This document shows, in pieces, positions 9,875 through 22,135 of a stretch of 64,000 nucleotides of DNA; position 1 is the stretch's first letter; every line of letters starts with the position of its first letter. Position numbers and translations under genes: made by a program. The notes beneath the pieces are model-generated. The model ran no database searches. It worked only from the letters and a program-made list of their open reading frames with translations, and was not told the DNA's origin. This DNA comes from Zizania palustris (taxonomy: Eukaryota > Streptophyta > Magnoliopsida > Poales > Poaceae): contig JAAALK010000286.1 in assembly GCA_019279435.1 (NCBI GenBank), positions 42,283,712-42,347,711 of the forward strand. Direction: 5' to 3'.

Positions 9875-12167
9875 ATTAGTTTTACATGGCCAACTACGAG
9901 CCATCCCTTTCTCCTGAGATTGATTAAGTGCCATAGTCGGTGCTCACTTGGACCGACCGGTGCCCGACTGAGGAGAAAGGGCAAGTTGATGAGTTGGTGG
10001 CTCTAGTCCGGCATCTTCGGGAGAACAATGTCACAGGCCTCCACGTAGTGGTGAACTTCTTGTTTCATCGGATCACGCCGCTGAAGAAATGGCTTCACCC
10101 GGGTATGAGTACTCGGGTCTTGGCAATCCGACCAGAGAGTCAGGTGAGGACTGACTAGGAAGGAGGCGAAGGCGAGGGAGCGAAGCGTCTTCAGCAGCAA
10201 GGCCAAAGTCCGGACCGCCATTGGTTGTCACCTCTTGCGGCTCAGCTTTCCCCGGCCAGAGGTAATGTCATTTCCCTCTTTTCTGCCAGTGTTCGATGAA
10301 GCATGTAGACGGTCTTTGAATCTTTTGACCCCTGGTTTTGTAGAGTTGGGTCGCCTTCATCTCCCTGCCTCCACTACCAGAGCACCCCTGCCCAGTCAAG
10401 CAGAACGGACACCGGGCCAGATGATGACGGATTCAGTAGGAAGAGAAAGGGGAAGGATACGTGCTCTCCTCTCGCGAAGAAGTCAAAGAAGTTGATGGAA
10501 ATGTCACCCAGCCATCGATCGACCCGAAGCTTGACCAAAGAGGCAGCGATCAAGGGGCCGACGCGAGGACCTATGAAGGTCCATTCATCCTTTGTCAAAG
10601 AGGCGGGTGTCAACTCGTAGACTTACGAGAGGGCGCCCGCGACAGCCGAGGTTGTGGCGTCATCTTCTTTCATGTCTACCCCACCTCCGCCTTCATCGTC
10701 GTGACCGCCACCACCTCCTTTGGCCTTGGTGACCGGTTTTGCTCCCAGTGCAGGGCCTAGCTCACAGGCGAAGAAGATGGTGTTCCGGCGGTCGACATTG
10801 TGATTGTGTCGATAGGTAGTTGATTTTATGAAGTGTTTCTTCATAACCTTTTTTGGGTCTTCTTTTCAATAGTGTGGATGGATCGCCGTTGGCCGAACTG
10901 AGTTCAGTCGGGTGACTAATTCTTCCATACTGAGCACCGCTTTGGTGGTCTATGTGTCACCACCGAGGTCACCTAAGGGCTAGAAGTCTTCGACTCCCTC
11001 AAGCATGGAGGTTGGTGGAGGCGTGCCTCCGGAGGGTGGAGCGCCACCACTGGGTGAAGAGTCGGCAGTCGTGCCTCCTCCGCCGAGGAGGTCTGAGGGT
11101 TCACCGTCGGCCATGGGAATGGCTATGACGGACCTTGGCGGGACGAGGAAGGAGCTGCCCGCTCCCATCGTCATGGCCAGGAGTGTGCCTTCGGCCTCTG
11201 CTTGCTTCTTGACCTGACATGAATAGAGGAGCGTGTGCGAGCGTCTAGAGGCACTCCGACATCACGACCAGAGGATGATGGTGAGTTTCTTGCAAAATAT
11301 TCGCGTACCTTGTGGTATGTGCTGACCCAAGTACCCACGCAGGATCTTGCCAACTAGCTGGGAGAGCATGTGGACTATAAGGCCAGTGAGCTAAGGCGGT
11401 TGGGGAGGGAGAATCGCGTTCTCCGCGAGCATCTTGATCTTCAGTCCCTTGGTAAATTTTGACACTCTCGGTGTCTTGCCGATAGGATTTGATCACTAAT
11501 TCCATTTATCTTTTGTAGAGATGTTGGCATCGGGGGAGCGTCTTGAGATGGTCGCCAATCAAGTGCACCGGTTGGCGGACGAGGCGATAGCCGAGAGGGC
11601 CACTGCCTTGGCCGAATTAGAGAAGGACAAGAAGCAACTCACCAAGTTAAAAGCTTCAACTCAAAAGTGGCTTGGTGAGTATAAAAGTATGGACTCCTTC
11701 CGAGGGCTTCTTTGTTTGTCAATGTATGCCTTGAAAACTCATTTTGCTTTGCAGAGCTTCATCATCGAGTGGGTGCTCAATTTGCTGATTTGGAGCAGCG
11801 CCTGGCCAGCACCTAGAATCGTCTGGATGCTTACCGGACAAGTGCTGAGACGCTGATCCGAATGGTCGATGATGAGATTCCGAGCAGGCAGTGGTCGGCA
11901 AAGGAGTCTTTGGTCTGACTAGATGGTGCTGACAATCGGCTGAGGCATACCACTCGGGACTTCGCGAGAATGACGGTCGTACACGTGCTTGGGATCGTCT
12001 GAGCGTTGTATCCGACTACTCGTCTAGATTTTATCTAACCAAGGTGGCCGACACACTTCAACGAGGCTAATGTCAAATAGATCAACGCTGAGGTTGGAGA
12101 GACCGTCGATGCCTTGATCTCGAATATTGAGTTCTATCCTCCTACACCTCTTGCACCTACCGAGTGA
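9875..12167 (+). pseudogene. Decayed transposon-associated coiled-coil gene, right copy
   Basis: This is the same remnant as at 1-2012, here with its 5' part. From about 9940 to 10150 the translation has the layout of the N-terminal domain of these grass transposon-associated proteins: a Thr-Glu-Glu-Lys start, a helical Val-Asp-Glu-Leu-Val stretch, then Pro-Leu-Lys-Lys and His-Pro. A GTGAG at 10143 could be an intron donor. The coiled-coil exon lies at 11521-11684 and the last exon from about 11756 to the TGA at 12165-12167. In-frame stops are shared with the left copy, so decay came before duplication. The family assignment is by recall. Confidence 0.5.
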
Positions 12168-12394
12168 ACAACAATATGTGTGACATATTTGCAAGACATT
12201 ATCATATTAAATGTAACGTCACTTTATCACTTGTATTTTTGCATCGGGTCCGACTAGCCGTGATCCTTCGATTATACGACATAGCGTAGGCTCGCTAGCG
12301 CAAGGATACTCAAGCCACATGCACGCTTCTTGGAGCCGGCAATGCTCTGTATAGTTCGTAAGGTGTCACGGAGGACCAGTCGGGAATCGATCAA

Positions 12395-12715
12395 TTCGAC
12401 TCAGGTAGTGCGGATTGTGGATATAGAGTGAATTATCGCGATTTCCTGAAAAAAGAGTTTTGCCAATCAAAAGGCATTTATTAAGCGTCCGGGGAAAGGG
12501 TCTTCCATAGCTCAGCCAGAGCGGATCGTGGATACAGAGTGGGAAGACTGCAACTAGCCTGAGAAAATGACACTTAAGAGCCAAAAGCTTATTAAGCATT
12601 CGGACATAGGGGGCCTTCCTCGATTCAGCTAGAGTGGATCTTGCATACAGAGTCAGAAGGTCGCACTGTTCTAAAAAAACACTTACAAGCCAATAATATT
12701 TGAATTTGAATGACA
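12395..12715. repeat. Degenerate tandem repeat, ~112-bp period (right copy)
   Basis: This is the same three-unit degenerate repeat as at 2240-2560, carried by the right copy of the large duplication, with anchors near 12412, 12523 and 12636. Confidence 0.6.
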
Positions 12716-13949
12716 TGTCAAATTCTCGTAGAGTTCGAAGACTTATATGGGCGACTGGGCGCAAGCGTGCGGGCATTAAATTTCGCAAATCTCGCGATGT
12801 GGAGTCTAGTAAGAAAAACTTGATAGAGATTTAAATTGTGCCGAAGCGTCAGGCATGTCAGGTAGTGCGCTCTACAAGTTGTCTCTTCAGGTGACATGAC
12901 AAGTCATCTTGACCATGCCTGCATGGCAGGGGATTTTTACCGACGTGATACGAAGACTAGTAGAGCGATTTTTGGCATGCCATCAATGGGATTTCGCCTA
13001 TAATGGGGGGCAGTGATTCGCTTCCCCGCTCCTTGATTTGGCCTATAAACAGGGCCCTTTGGCGTCGGTTTCTCCAACACTTCGACGTGAATCATCTTTC
13101 ATTTCTTCAGCTTTCATCAGAGCGAGTTGCTTCTCTAATGACTTGACATGACGGCTTCTTGATGGGCTATCGAGAGCCCCCAGACTTCGGGTAAGTATTT
13201 CTCGTCTAGTACATCTTCACGCCAATGGTGATGAAGTTTTGACTGTTCTTTTATAATCTTCAGGAAAACATCTTCACAAGTCAGCCGGGGTTACGCTGAT
13301 TTGGTGATTAGATTGCAAACCCATGCGGTGACTTTGTGGCTGTTCTTCGGGCTATGCCGTGGCCAAGTGAGCCCATGCGGTGAACTTATGCCGCGGTCTG
13401 GGAAGAAGAGGAAGTGCACCATTGGTGATGCACATCCCCCTCGACTCGTTAGCAGGCCTGTCGGTGGTGTACCGGGCGGCACCGTTTGGAGACACGCTTC
13501 TTCCTCGGCGTATCGTGGACGTGTAGTGGCAAAACTATTGGGAGTTTTGCCACATACATCCAACGATCAGAGGGCTTCCTCGTCCTTGAGAACACCTTCG
13601 CATGCGGGCGGTGGAGCTCTCTCTAAGGAAGGCTTCATCGATATAGCTTACATCTATGTAACACAGGGAACTTGAGCCACATACGCGTTGTTCAGAACCA
13701 TTAGCATCACAGATAGCTGAAGGCGAGAAACGGCAGTCGGCCGAAGGCAACTTGCTCGTAAGAGCCCCCGAGCAGGAGGACGATCTTTACAATGACTACG
13801 TCAGAGCGGATCATGGATACAATAGTCATAGTAGTTGTTCGCGACCACCCGAGTGCTGAGCAGGCTTTACGCGGCTGCATTTCGCAATAGCTGAGTCAGA
13901 GCGGGTCATGACCACATAGCTTAGAGCGAAAGCACTCGGTAAACTCGTA

Positions 13950-14371
13950 ATGTCTAAATTTGTAGGTAAGTTTTACCTAGTTGACTCGGGGTACCCTAAC
14001 CGTTTGGGTTACCTTGCACCATACAAGGGTACAAAGTACCATCTCCCGGAGTATTGGAGTGGTCCAATGCTAAAATGTATGAAGGAGACCTTTAATTTCA
14101 CACATTTGTCCCTTAGAAATGTCATCGAGAGGTCCTTTGGAGTTTTGAAGATGAAGTGGAGGATTTATTGGAAATGCCAAGTTTTCCAATGTCGAAGCAA
14201 AGCAAAATAATTGTAGCATACATGATAATTCACAATTTCATTCAAGAGAATTGCATTGTAGGTAGGGCCTTTGATTTGTGCGATCGTGATGAAAACTATT
14301 CCAATGGAAGAACCATCTACTATCAAGTACATGCACAGAATACCTATGCGGGGACGAAGAGTGTAACATAA
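13950..14371 (+). pseudogene. PIF/Harbinger-type transposase C-terminal fragment (right copy, frameshifted)
   Basis: This is the second copy of the transposase fragment at 3796-4218. A single T is missing in the run near 14165, which breaks the frame after the conserved Glu-containing block. The rest of the reading continues in the next frame from 14156. The difference is a homopolymer-length change, so it could be a sequencing error rather than a mutation. Confidence 0.83.
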
Positions 14372-15213
14372 ATGCATTTCATGATGAAATAGTTAATAGT
14401 TTGTACAATATATCATAGCTAATGTGTATGATGTCTTCTAAGGACAATGACAATGTAATCGATCCTTTCTGTGATTTTATGGTTTTTTGGACAATGAAAA
14501 TAAAATAAAATTTTTATGTATTACTTCAATATTTGAGGGAGAGGGGTGCACAAGCACCCTAACTGGCCGCACCAGCGCTAATGTTTATGGTGACAAGTTT
14601 ATATTTGTATTGCTTCAAAATTAAAGATGTAGGAGTAAATAAGTGTTATACACTCATGTGCTAAAGTTTAGTTTATATATCTAAACAGTAAAAGAGGCTA
14701 AACTTAAAGGGCTAACGTTATGAAAAAGGGATAACAAGAGGAACGGTACAGGAAATCAAGGAGATAAAATTTGAATTTGTTTCTGCATGCATTGCTGTTC
14801 TGATCTGTTTGGTGTTTGTACATGTACAATATGGTTAAATTCCGTTTGACCCTTTGTCATGTATCAGTCTACAACAAGACGGCAGCTATTACGTCTGCCG
14901 ATATCTTTATGAGAATATTTGGAGAATTCTAGCCCATGGATGAGTTTGCAGGATGTTACATCAATTCATTAGTTAATAGACATGTATGATTAAATTCCGC
15001 ACCACTTTGGATCCTTTTTGACTGGATTGTACACATACGAGAGGTGTTGCCGTTCAATCAGTATGCTAAGTAAGAGATAGTGCCGATTATCCCACTCTGT
15101 AGGAAAGATGCATTTAGTGACTAAATCCTGCTAATGCTTCAGTAATAAATCTATCGCATTTAGAACCCAGATTAACCAGCTGCGATACGAGACATTTCGA
15201 TCTGCTATATACA

Positions 15214-15228
15214 TTTATTGAATTTATT
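15214..15228 (-). terminator. Candidate poly(A) signals of ASA
   Basis: Two AATAAA hexamers lie on the minus strand at 15223-15228 and 15214-15219, about 75-90 bp beyond the stop codon. This is a normal distance for a plant polyadenylation signal. The left duplicate has the same pair. Confidence 0.5.
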
Positions 15229-15303
15229 GCACAAGTTTAGTTCAATGCATCAAAATCCTAGCGCACAAAACAGAACATAAAACAAAGCTGCCCTACACGG
15301 AGT

Positions 15304-18300
15304 CTACTCACCAACAAATGTAGATTCGGCAAGATCAATAGCGCGAGCAAGGCCAGCAGCCTTGTTCAAGCACTCCTGATGCTCATCGTCGGGCTTGCTG
15401 TCAGCAACTATTCCAGCTCCGGCCTGAAGGTGAGCGACCCACTCCTGACGGGCATTTTTGTCAGTGTAGGAGTACATGGTGTCGAACCGAGATCCGGTGG
15501 GGAAGACGACAGTACGCAGAGCAAGTGCAATGTCCATGTCCCCACGGAAGGAAATTCCTCCGAAGCCACCACTGTACGGACCACGCATCTTCCCTTCCAT
15601 CTGGTCGATTAGCTCCATAGCTCTCACCTGGTTGGATCGAAACGAGGATGAGAAACTGAGCTTAGTGGAACATGCATGGATGCGTAGAAGATAACAAACT
15701 GTGGTAGCCAAGTGATAGAACTTGGATAAAGGTTTGCTCTGAGTGTTTCTGTTTTTCTTTCTGGATAAAACACTCTCAGGTGATGCAACTATACGGTGCC
15801 AACAAGTAAGGTGCTTACCTTTGGTGCACCACTAACTGTTCCAACTGGCAATGCTGCTCGAAGGGCATCCCAACAAGTAAGCTCATCACGTAACTCCCCA
15901 GTAACCTAAAATAAAAGTGCAGAAAAAGATTTTGTGAGGATCACTAATAACATCATCTGATGAAGAATTTTAATAGATATGATCATAAGGAAGGATGAGT
16001 AGCATAACATTTGTCTTATTTGGCATAGTTACTCCAACAAGGCAACAACTAAGGCTTTCTTTGGGACAACTTCAGCTCTAGGATTTTTTGGAGCTAGTTT
16101 TTTAGAGCAGGTTCAGTCTAGCTCCAAGAAATACTGGAGCTAGAGCTGTAGATGGATTAAGAGTATTTAGTTGAGTAATTTGGTTTTTATTTTATACTAA
16201 AAATAAAAATTTAAACTATTTTATTATATTACACAAACTCCAGTTTGAACATGAATCTTGGAGTTATACCAACAGTCATAGACAGTCATTGATAATTCCA
16301 CCTAGGATATTGGATATTATTGAAATTTATATCGTAAATGTAGACTTACTGTTGAGCTAATGTGCATGACATGTGAATACCGTTCAACATTCATCAGTTT
16401 CTCCACCTTTACTGAACCTGGTTTGGATACCTGAAAAAAGGCATAAGTTTATGACATATCAGGATAGATGAAGTCAGAACTCAAAACATAGTGAAGTAGA
16501 TTGCCAGTTTTCATAGAACCAGGGTGCTAACCATAAAGATTGAAAGTTCACCTATTCTAATAAAGTTTGGCATTGTTATCACTAATGCACACCTTTTAGC
16601 AGTATCTTAACATAGTGCATTGATTGGATTCAATTGTTCTGAGGTCTGTTCTGAGGGCTTCAATAACAGTAGACTTTAGTTGCATGCAAACTTATTATTT
16701 ACACAAAAGTGCAACCTAAAACTACTTTATGTGATAATAAGACAACTGGATAACCCTTTTGGGGAAAAGATTCTGGAGAACATTATGGTGAGCACCCATG
16801 AGCGAGCACCCTGATATTTTACAGCTGAGTGCATCTTGCTTTACAAAAACATGTATAGATCCCACATTGAAAAATATAGGAGCCGTGGTCACATTACATT
16901 GAGGCATTTTTATCCCATTCTGGTAAAATACAAGACAACTATGTTCCGCAGAAGAAACTAGATCATCTTAGACAAATTGTCAGCCTGAATAATAACATTT
17001 TTGTGTGCAGAATATGGAGGAATAACTCTCTTTAATTGACAAATTATGAAATGTATTGGCGATGAGATTGATTGGAAATATAAAAAGTGTGGAACACCAA
17101 ACCTTTCCAACATCATTCCTTCCCAGATCTACCAACATAGTATGCTCGGCACATTGTTTTTCATCACTCAACAGCAGTTGTTCTAAAACCTTGTCTTCTG
17201 CTTTCGTTTTTCCTCTCCTAATCGTTCCAGCAAGTGGCCGGTTGACAATTGTCCTCTGGCAAACAGAAAAAAAAATCATGTTCACTCTGCATTAATATTT
17301 CTAGAAAACTTTTGTAGGTCTACATTAAACAGATCAATAGTACCTCCCTGTAGGCAACACAAACTGCAACACACTGATAATTCTAAAAGGAAATGACAAT
17401 GTGCTAGTTGAGCAATTCTATGTTTGAGGAAAACAGAGACACAAAATAGCAAACGGTTCAGTATTGAAATTCAAGCACAATCAAACACAAAATATTTCAT
17501 CTGATACTGAAGGTTACTGCACATAAACAGTGAAACAGAAATACAAAAGGCCTCTTTTTCATGGCATATAAGAACTAAGAAATTATTCTATTTTGACATT
17601 TTTCAAGAGGACATTTAAAATAAAATTAGGAAATATGACATGTGCACATAAATTAGGTGTATTTAGTAATGGTGTACTAAAAGGAATACTTGAAACATTA
17701 CACACTTCTGTCCAATAGAAAGCTATTGACAACTTTTGTTTCAGTGCTTCACCAGAGATAACAGCTATAGCAACCAAGTTCTATCACATCAGAAACTACT
17801 CAATTTAGAACTTTCAGTGTTACATTTAGTCATTTACAGCTGAACCTTCCTCCCAACCATGGTTTCCATGTATCCTTTCTGTTCAAATATCCAAACTACA
17901 TCACAATGACAAGATTTAGGGGGGCACATAACACTCAGAACAGAATATAAGCCTCTTTGGCATACCTTTTCCACACGGGTAAGAATTTCAGGGCTTGATG
18001 CAACCAGAATACACCCACGGGCCTGAGACAATGTCATAGGTGACAGAACATGTTGTTCACCATGTCACATGATGTACCATAAAAAACTTCAACATGAGTG
18101 CTGAAAATATTCATCACCTGTAGATAGGCCATGTAAGGACTAGGATTGACAATGCGTAATGCACGGTACACCTCAAATGGGTCAGCAAATGTCCGTCTCT
18201 CAAAACGCTGGCTTAGGACTACTTGGAAAATGTCACCAGCTAGAATGTGCTCTTTTGCCTGAACTACAGCATTCTTATAGTCCTCACTTGACATTGATGA

Positions 18301-20352
18301 TTTCTGTAGCGCTGAGCCAAAGTGCCCAACATTAAGTTTAACAGAGCCAGCAGAAAGAGTTGGGCTGCATATATCGTTAATTGAAATATGTTAGTGAGAA
18401 ACAGAAAAGAGGGACAAAAGAATAGAATTTATCAAAATTAATAAATGGAAAATGGAGGGTGACCAATATTTGTAACTCACACATTAACAGCATGTAATCT
18501 TGATAACAAAGTTTCGAGCTGATTCTTCCCATCTTCATATGCTTTGTCAACTGAATGATGGCAATCTACCCTCACCCAATGTATAACATGTGTTTTCTAC
18601 AACATGTGAAGTCAATGATTATAAGTAACTAGATACTCATACGTTGAAAGTAGTAATTATAGTAGACACTGTGCAAAAGCTGAATAAATGAATAATATGT
18701 GTAGTTTTTATTTTGATGAGTCGTTGTTTAAGATTTCACTATTCTCTAAGTGGGTCTTGTCATTTTGTCAATAGTAAGAGTCAACATAGGTTGGTGATGG
18801 TTAATTATGAAATGGTGAAATTTTGAAATAACAAAATAATGTGGCATAATAACTACCAAAAGTAATACAATGACATAAATAAAATTTTCCCCTTATAAGA
18901 ACATAAAGGAAACAGTTGTGACAACATATAGAAGATAAAACCAGACGGAGACTGTTGGATAGGAGGCATAACTTGTGCAGCTTGGACATGTTTATGTACG
19001 AAGTACATGATATAAGATTACCTAAATTAGTAAATTAAACATAAGCTACAAAAGTATTCCAGATAGTATTCGTACCTTTTCAACATGATCAAACACAACT
19101 ATGTCATTGTAGAGGCCTAAATGGATGTCAGGAAGGTTTCTATCATCTTCTGGCGCATTAGAAAATGGAAGCTTCTTTGTTTCAACATAACGCACTGTGT
19201 CGTATGAGAAGTATCCAACCCATCCTCCTGCAAAATAAATCACAAGACATAATCATGAAAATGCTAAGAGCTTAATGGATGCTTGATAAAGAATAAATTA
19301 TCATGCCTTCCCACTAAGGATGCAAGTGGACTAACCTGCAAACCCGCTTACAGGCCATTTAAGTAGGCCAATGGATTGGCCTAATTGGCCTACTTAAATG
19401 GCCTGTAAGCGGGTTCGCGCTTAATTCCCATAGAGGGAAAATTATTTGCATGATCACTTTGGCAGCTGAGAGAAAAAGGCAACAACACCGTTCAACTCCG
19501 TAATGATTGATGTCTCATTTTCACTGATCTTCTAGAATAAAAGAAATAGAACAAAATATGCTAAAATGAAATACATGTCCATTGGTTTCCAAAGAAAATG
19601 GGGCCTAAAAGAGAAAAACCCCTCAATGATCAACCACAATTATAACCAAAGGTTACCACAAAAAGCATCAGGGAGACCGTCAACAATCTCTGGGTTCCAT
19701 TGTTCCATAATGCTCCTTGGAATCTTCATCGGATCAGGCGCAAACTGCTCACTCCTAGACTTCATCTCATGGTCCATGACCGTCACATGGTTGGCTTTGG
19801 CTACGATCTCCATCGTAGGCTGCGCCCCAATCACGCTGTATCTCCCCTGCAAACAATCCGGAAACGCTCATAGCTCTGTAGGAACAAAATGGAACGGATT
19901 AAGTGGATAAAACCGTACCACATTGGTGCCCTCAGATCCCTGCTCGACGGACTCGAACAGGAAGCTGGGCGCCTCGCGGTCGTCCTCCTTGACGAGGCAC
20001 CGATACGCGAGTACCGGCGTGAGGTGATCGGAGAAAATGCATCGCTTGAGCGGCACGAGGTTGCACCCCTCCGCCGCCGCCTTCTTAAACCTGGACTCCT
20101 CCTCCCTCACCGCTGCGCGCACGCACGCACGCAACAAAAGCCACACACATTTCAACCACCAATCCGCGCAACTCCCGCCCACGCGCACAACAGAACAGCC
20201 CAGCGACCGAGAGACTCACCGACGGCGTCGAGCTGGTGGAACGTAGTGGTGGCGGCGCGGCAGGCCACAGCGCCTCGTCGGCCGCCGCGGAGGCGCCCGC
20301 CCAGCGGCGTCGCCGACGGTGCGAGGCGCAGGGAGAGCACAAGGCTTGCCAT
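15304..20352 (-). CDS. ASA: Anthranilate synthase alpha subunit, plastid (complete gene, 11 exons)
   Basis: This enzyme makes anthranilate from chorismate, the first committed step of tryptophan synthesis, with a glutaminase beta subunit in the plastid. Exons by GT-AG sites and phase: 20220-20352, 19919-20112, 19657-19846, 19076-19227, 18481-18596, 18118-18364, 17966-18022, 17103-17255, 16350-16430, 15819-15905, 15304-15627. Together they give 577 codons plus TAG without a break, the length I recall for rice OASA1. The first ~40 residues are Arg/Ser/Ala-rich, fitting a transit peptide. Residues 95-99 are FLFES, the region of the bacterial Trp-binding LLES motif. Catalytic-domain motifs follow: NPSPYM (exon 6), SSPEIL (7), RPLAGTIRRG and LVDLGRNDVGK (8), LPVGTVSGAPK (10), GPYSGGFGGI and AGAGIVADSKP (11). 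Asp323 is present, so the rice feedback-insensitivity change at that residue is absent. Introns hold a MITE and a hairpin. Nothing suggests inactivation. Confidence 0.96.
16055..16276. mobile_element. MITE-like insertion in ASA intron 9 (right copy, in the complete gene)
   Basis: This is the same element as at 5900-6121, here inside intron 9 of the intact ASA gene, between exons 9 (16350-16430) and 10 (15819-15905). It differs from the left copy only in homopolymer lengths. Confidence 0.5.
19342..19414. repeat. Perfect 31-bp inverted repeat in ASA intron 3
   Basis: The arms 19342-19372 and 19384-19414 are exact reverse complements (ACCCGCTTACAGGCC at the outer end of the left arm), separated by 11 bp. 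The structure lies between exon 3 (19657-19846) and exon 4 (19076-19227), so it would fold into a long hairpin in the pre-mRNA. It may be a tiny foldback element. It is absent from the left ASA copy, which ends before this intron. Confidence 0.9.
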
Positions 20353-20435
20353 GAGATGGAACGAGGACGGATCAACTCCACAGTACCGAACCGGTCGGGA
20401 CTATTACGGTTTGAGGAAATGCAGGATCGGGGCCG

Positions 20436-20447
20436 CATTCAAATAGG
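20436..20447 (-). promoter_or_regulatory. Possible TATA element of ASA
   Basis: On the minus strand CCTATTTGAATG lies about 90 bp upstream of the chosen ATG (20352), in GC-rich DNA. Its position fits a TATA box, but the match is imperfect. The start codon choice rests on the transit-like N-terminus and exon-1 phase, not on this site. Confidence 0.3.
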
Positions 20448-20652
20448 CGCGGCGCGGCTCGGCGTGAGCGGCTACCGGTCTCGCCGCGGGCGAGCGAATC
20501 CCGGCGCGGCGGGACACGTCGCGCCCCCGGCCGGGCGTTTCGCAGAGCAGGTGGTGGGCGGCGGGTCGCGGGCTTGGGCGCGTGCGCAGCGGCGTGCCGT
20601 GCCAAAGAAACGGATCGAATGGCCGCGGAATTCGGGATAAACTCCAACGTGT

Positions 20653-22135
20653 AAAAAATATTTTAATTTTGCCCATTCAACTTTCTCCGTAAAAAATAAG
20701 ACACATAAGTTTTGACGTGGTCTTTAGCATAAAACATTAATTTCTTGTATATATATCATCAATAATTATAAAATTAATATTAAATAAAAGTGTTACCTAT
20801 ACGAATTAAAAATACATGTTTTTAACTTAATTATTAGTCAGAAATTAAAAAGGATTGTTTTCAAATACATATTCACCTTATATTTTTGGACAGAATACTG
20901 TTTTCTTATTAATAAATATTACTTTGTGTTTGCTCTCACTACTGTTTATCAAATTTATCAATAGAAACCAAAGAATCATCATTTCCAAAATTTCGGTTTC
21001 CCTTTTTTCTTTTTATTTGATGATTATCCAATTCCAGCAGCACCACGTATTAATGGAGAAGTTTACAAAGTAGAGTAGCCGGCTAATATAATTCATCCAA
21101 ACATGTAATTGAATCGATTCTTTTCAAATTTCATGTTATTAGATGATGAGACATCTCGTGCACGTATGGATTAATGCAATTAATGCATACTGTAAAAACG
21201 AATCGGATATTAATAATATTATATCATTTTTATATTTGGAGCCGACATATATTAGCAGATACAAATACGGAACGAATATGAATACAATTATAGATATTTA
21301 TCAAAACAAAGTAAAAACAGAAATATATATACATTCACAACTATATCAACTATCAGTGTCAATCCTGAGATTTTGGGACCTAGGGCTAATTAAAATTTAG
21401 GAGCCTTTATACATATAAGATAATATAGTACTCAAATTTATATATGTATATATGTGAAATTTTAACGATACATAGTTAAAATACGTTCAAAAACAATGGG
21501 CGTGCCAAATCTCTTTGCTCAAAACAAAATATGACCTACTCAAATAAAGTCTAATTTGAGCTTCGAAATTTTACGAATTGCTACAGAAGGATTAACGATT
21601 GCAAGGATTTTGCGAATTTGTGCAGACATTTCATCAAACAACTTGGTTGTGCATATTTTGGCTGACATCAAAGCCATTTTATCGACGTGCAGGTGATGAA
21701 TAACTAGTTTTTTTAATAAATAATAACTTGATTTGTTACATTACATCACAAATAAGAGCTATAAACAAAGCTATAATACTAGAGAGTACCGACTACGAAG
21801 CACATTGCATTGCATCATAAAATATTTCTATTACGGAGGTTCTTCTCTTGACAGGATGGCCAGCGCAAGGCTGCTAGGCGATGGGCGCTCGGGCGCTACG
21901 GTGCGTATTTAAAAATAAATAAATTTGTATAGCCATTTAAAAATTTTGCAAAACTAACATACGGTTGACTTGACTGACCAATAGCGACTTATGGGTGAGT
22001 CATTTCTTGATCTGCCGACTGCTGCCATATCAACAGGAGTCGGTCGACCAAGGACAGACTCCCTGCCACGTGGAGAATCGGCTGGTGGGCGTAGACGCAA
22101 TGGCTATTTTCTAGCCGACTGGTGCCACGTGGCGC
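20653..22135. other. AT-rich intergenic region upstream of ASA
   Basis: I see no gene. The short frames at 20855-21073 and 21143-21400 are Ile/Phe/Asn-rich, as expected from AT-rich DNA. Two TGCCACGTGG motifs (G-box core CACGTG) occur near 22053 and 22124, just before copia element A. Copia A's presumptive target bases are GGCGC at 22131-22135. Confidence 0.6.

Larger units (their letters stand above)
6502..16657. repeat. Direct large duplication, complete right copy of the 10,156-bp unit
   Basis: This is the full repeat unit if the duplication is a simple tandem. It starts inside a minus-strand LTR fragment, runs through a second LTR fragment (to 9214), a decayed transposon-related gene, degenerate repeats and a Harbinger remnant, and ends in ASA intron 8. 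At 16657 the sequence continues into the rest of the ASA gene, so this copy is the ancestral arrangement on its right side. The model predicts that the 3.7 kb left of the window repeats 6502-10156. Confidence 0.8.

Noticed and set aside
9514..9879. Overlapping 93-98-codon ORFs on opposite strands
   Set aside because: No domain recognised, and the opposite frames are mutually exclusive; left as unclassified sequence.
19342..19414. MicroRNA precursor
   Set aside because: Perfect arms with a short loop fit a foldback element better; no known miRNA recognised and no expression evidence.
20855..21400. Short ORFs upstream of ASA
   Set aside because: AT-rich Ile/Phe/Asn-rich frames with no recognisable domain.
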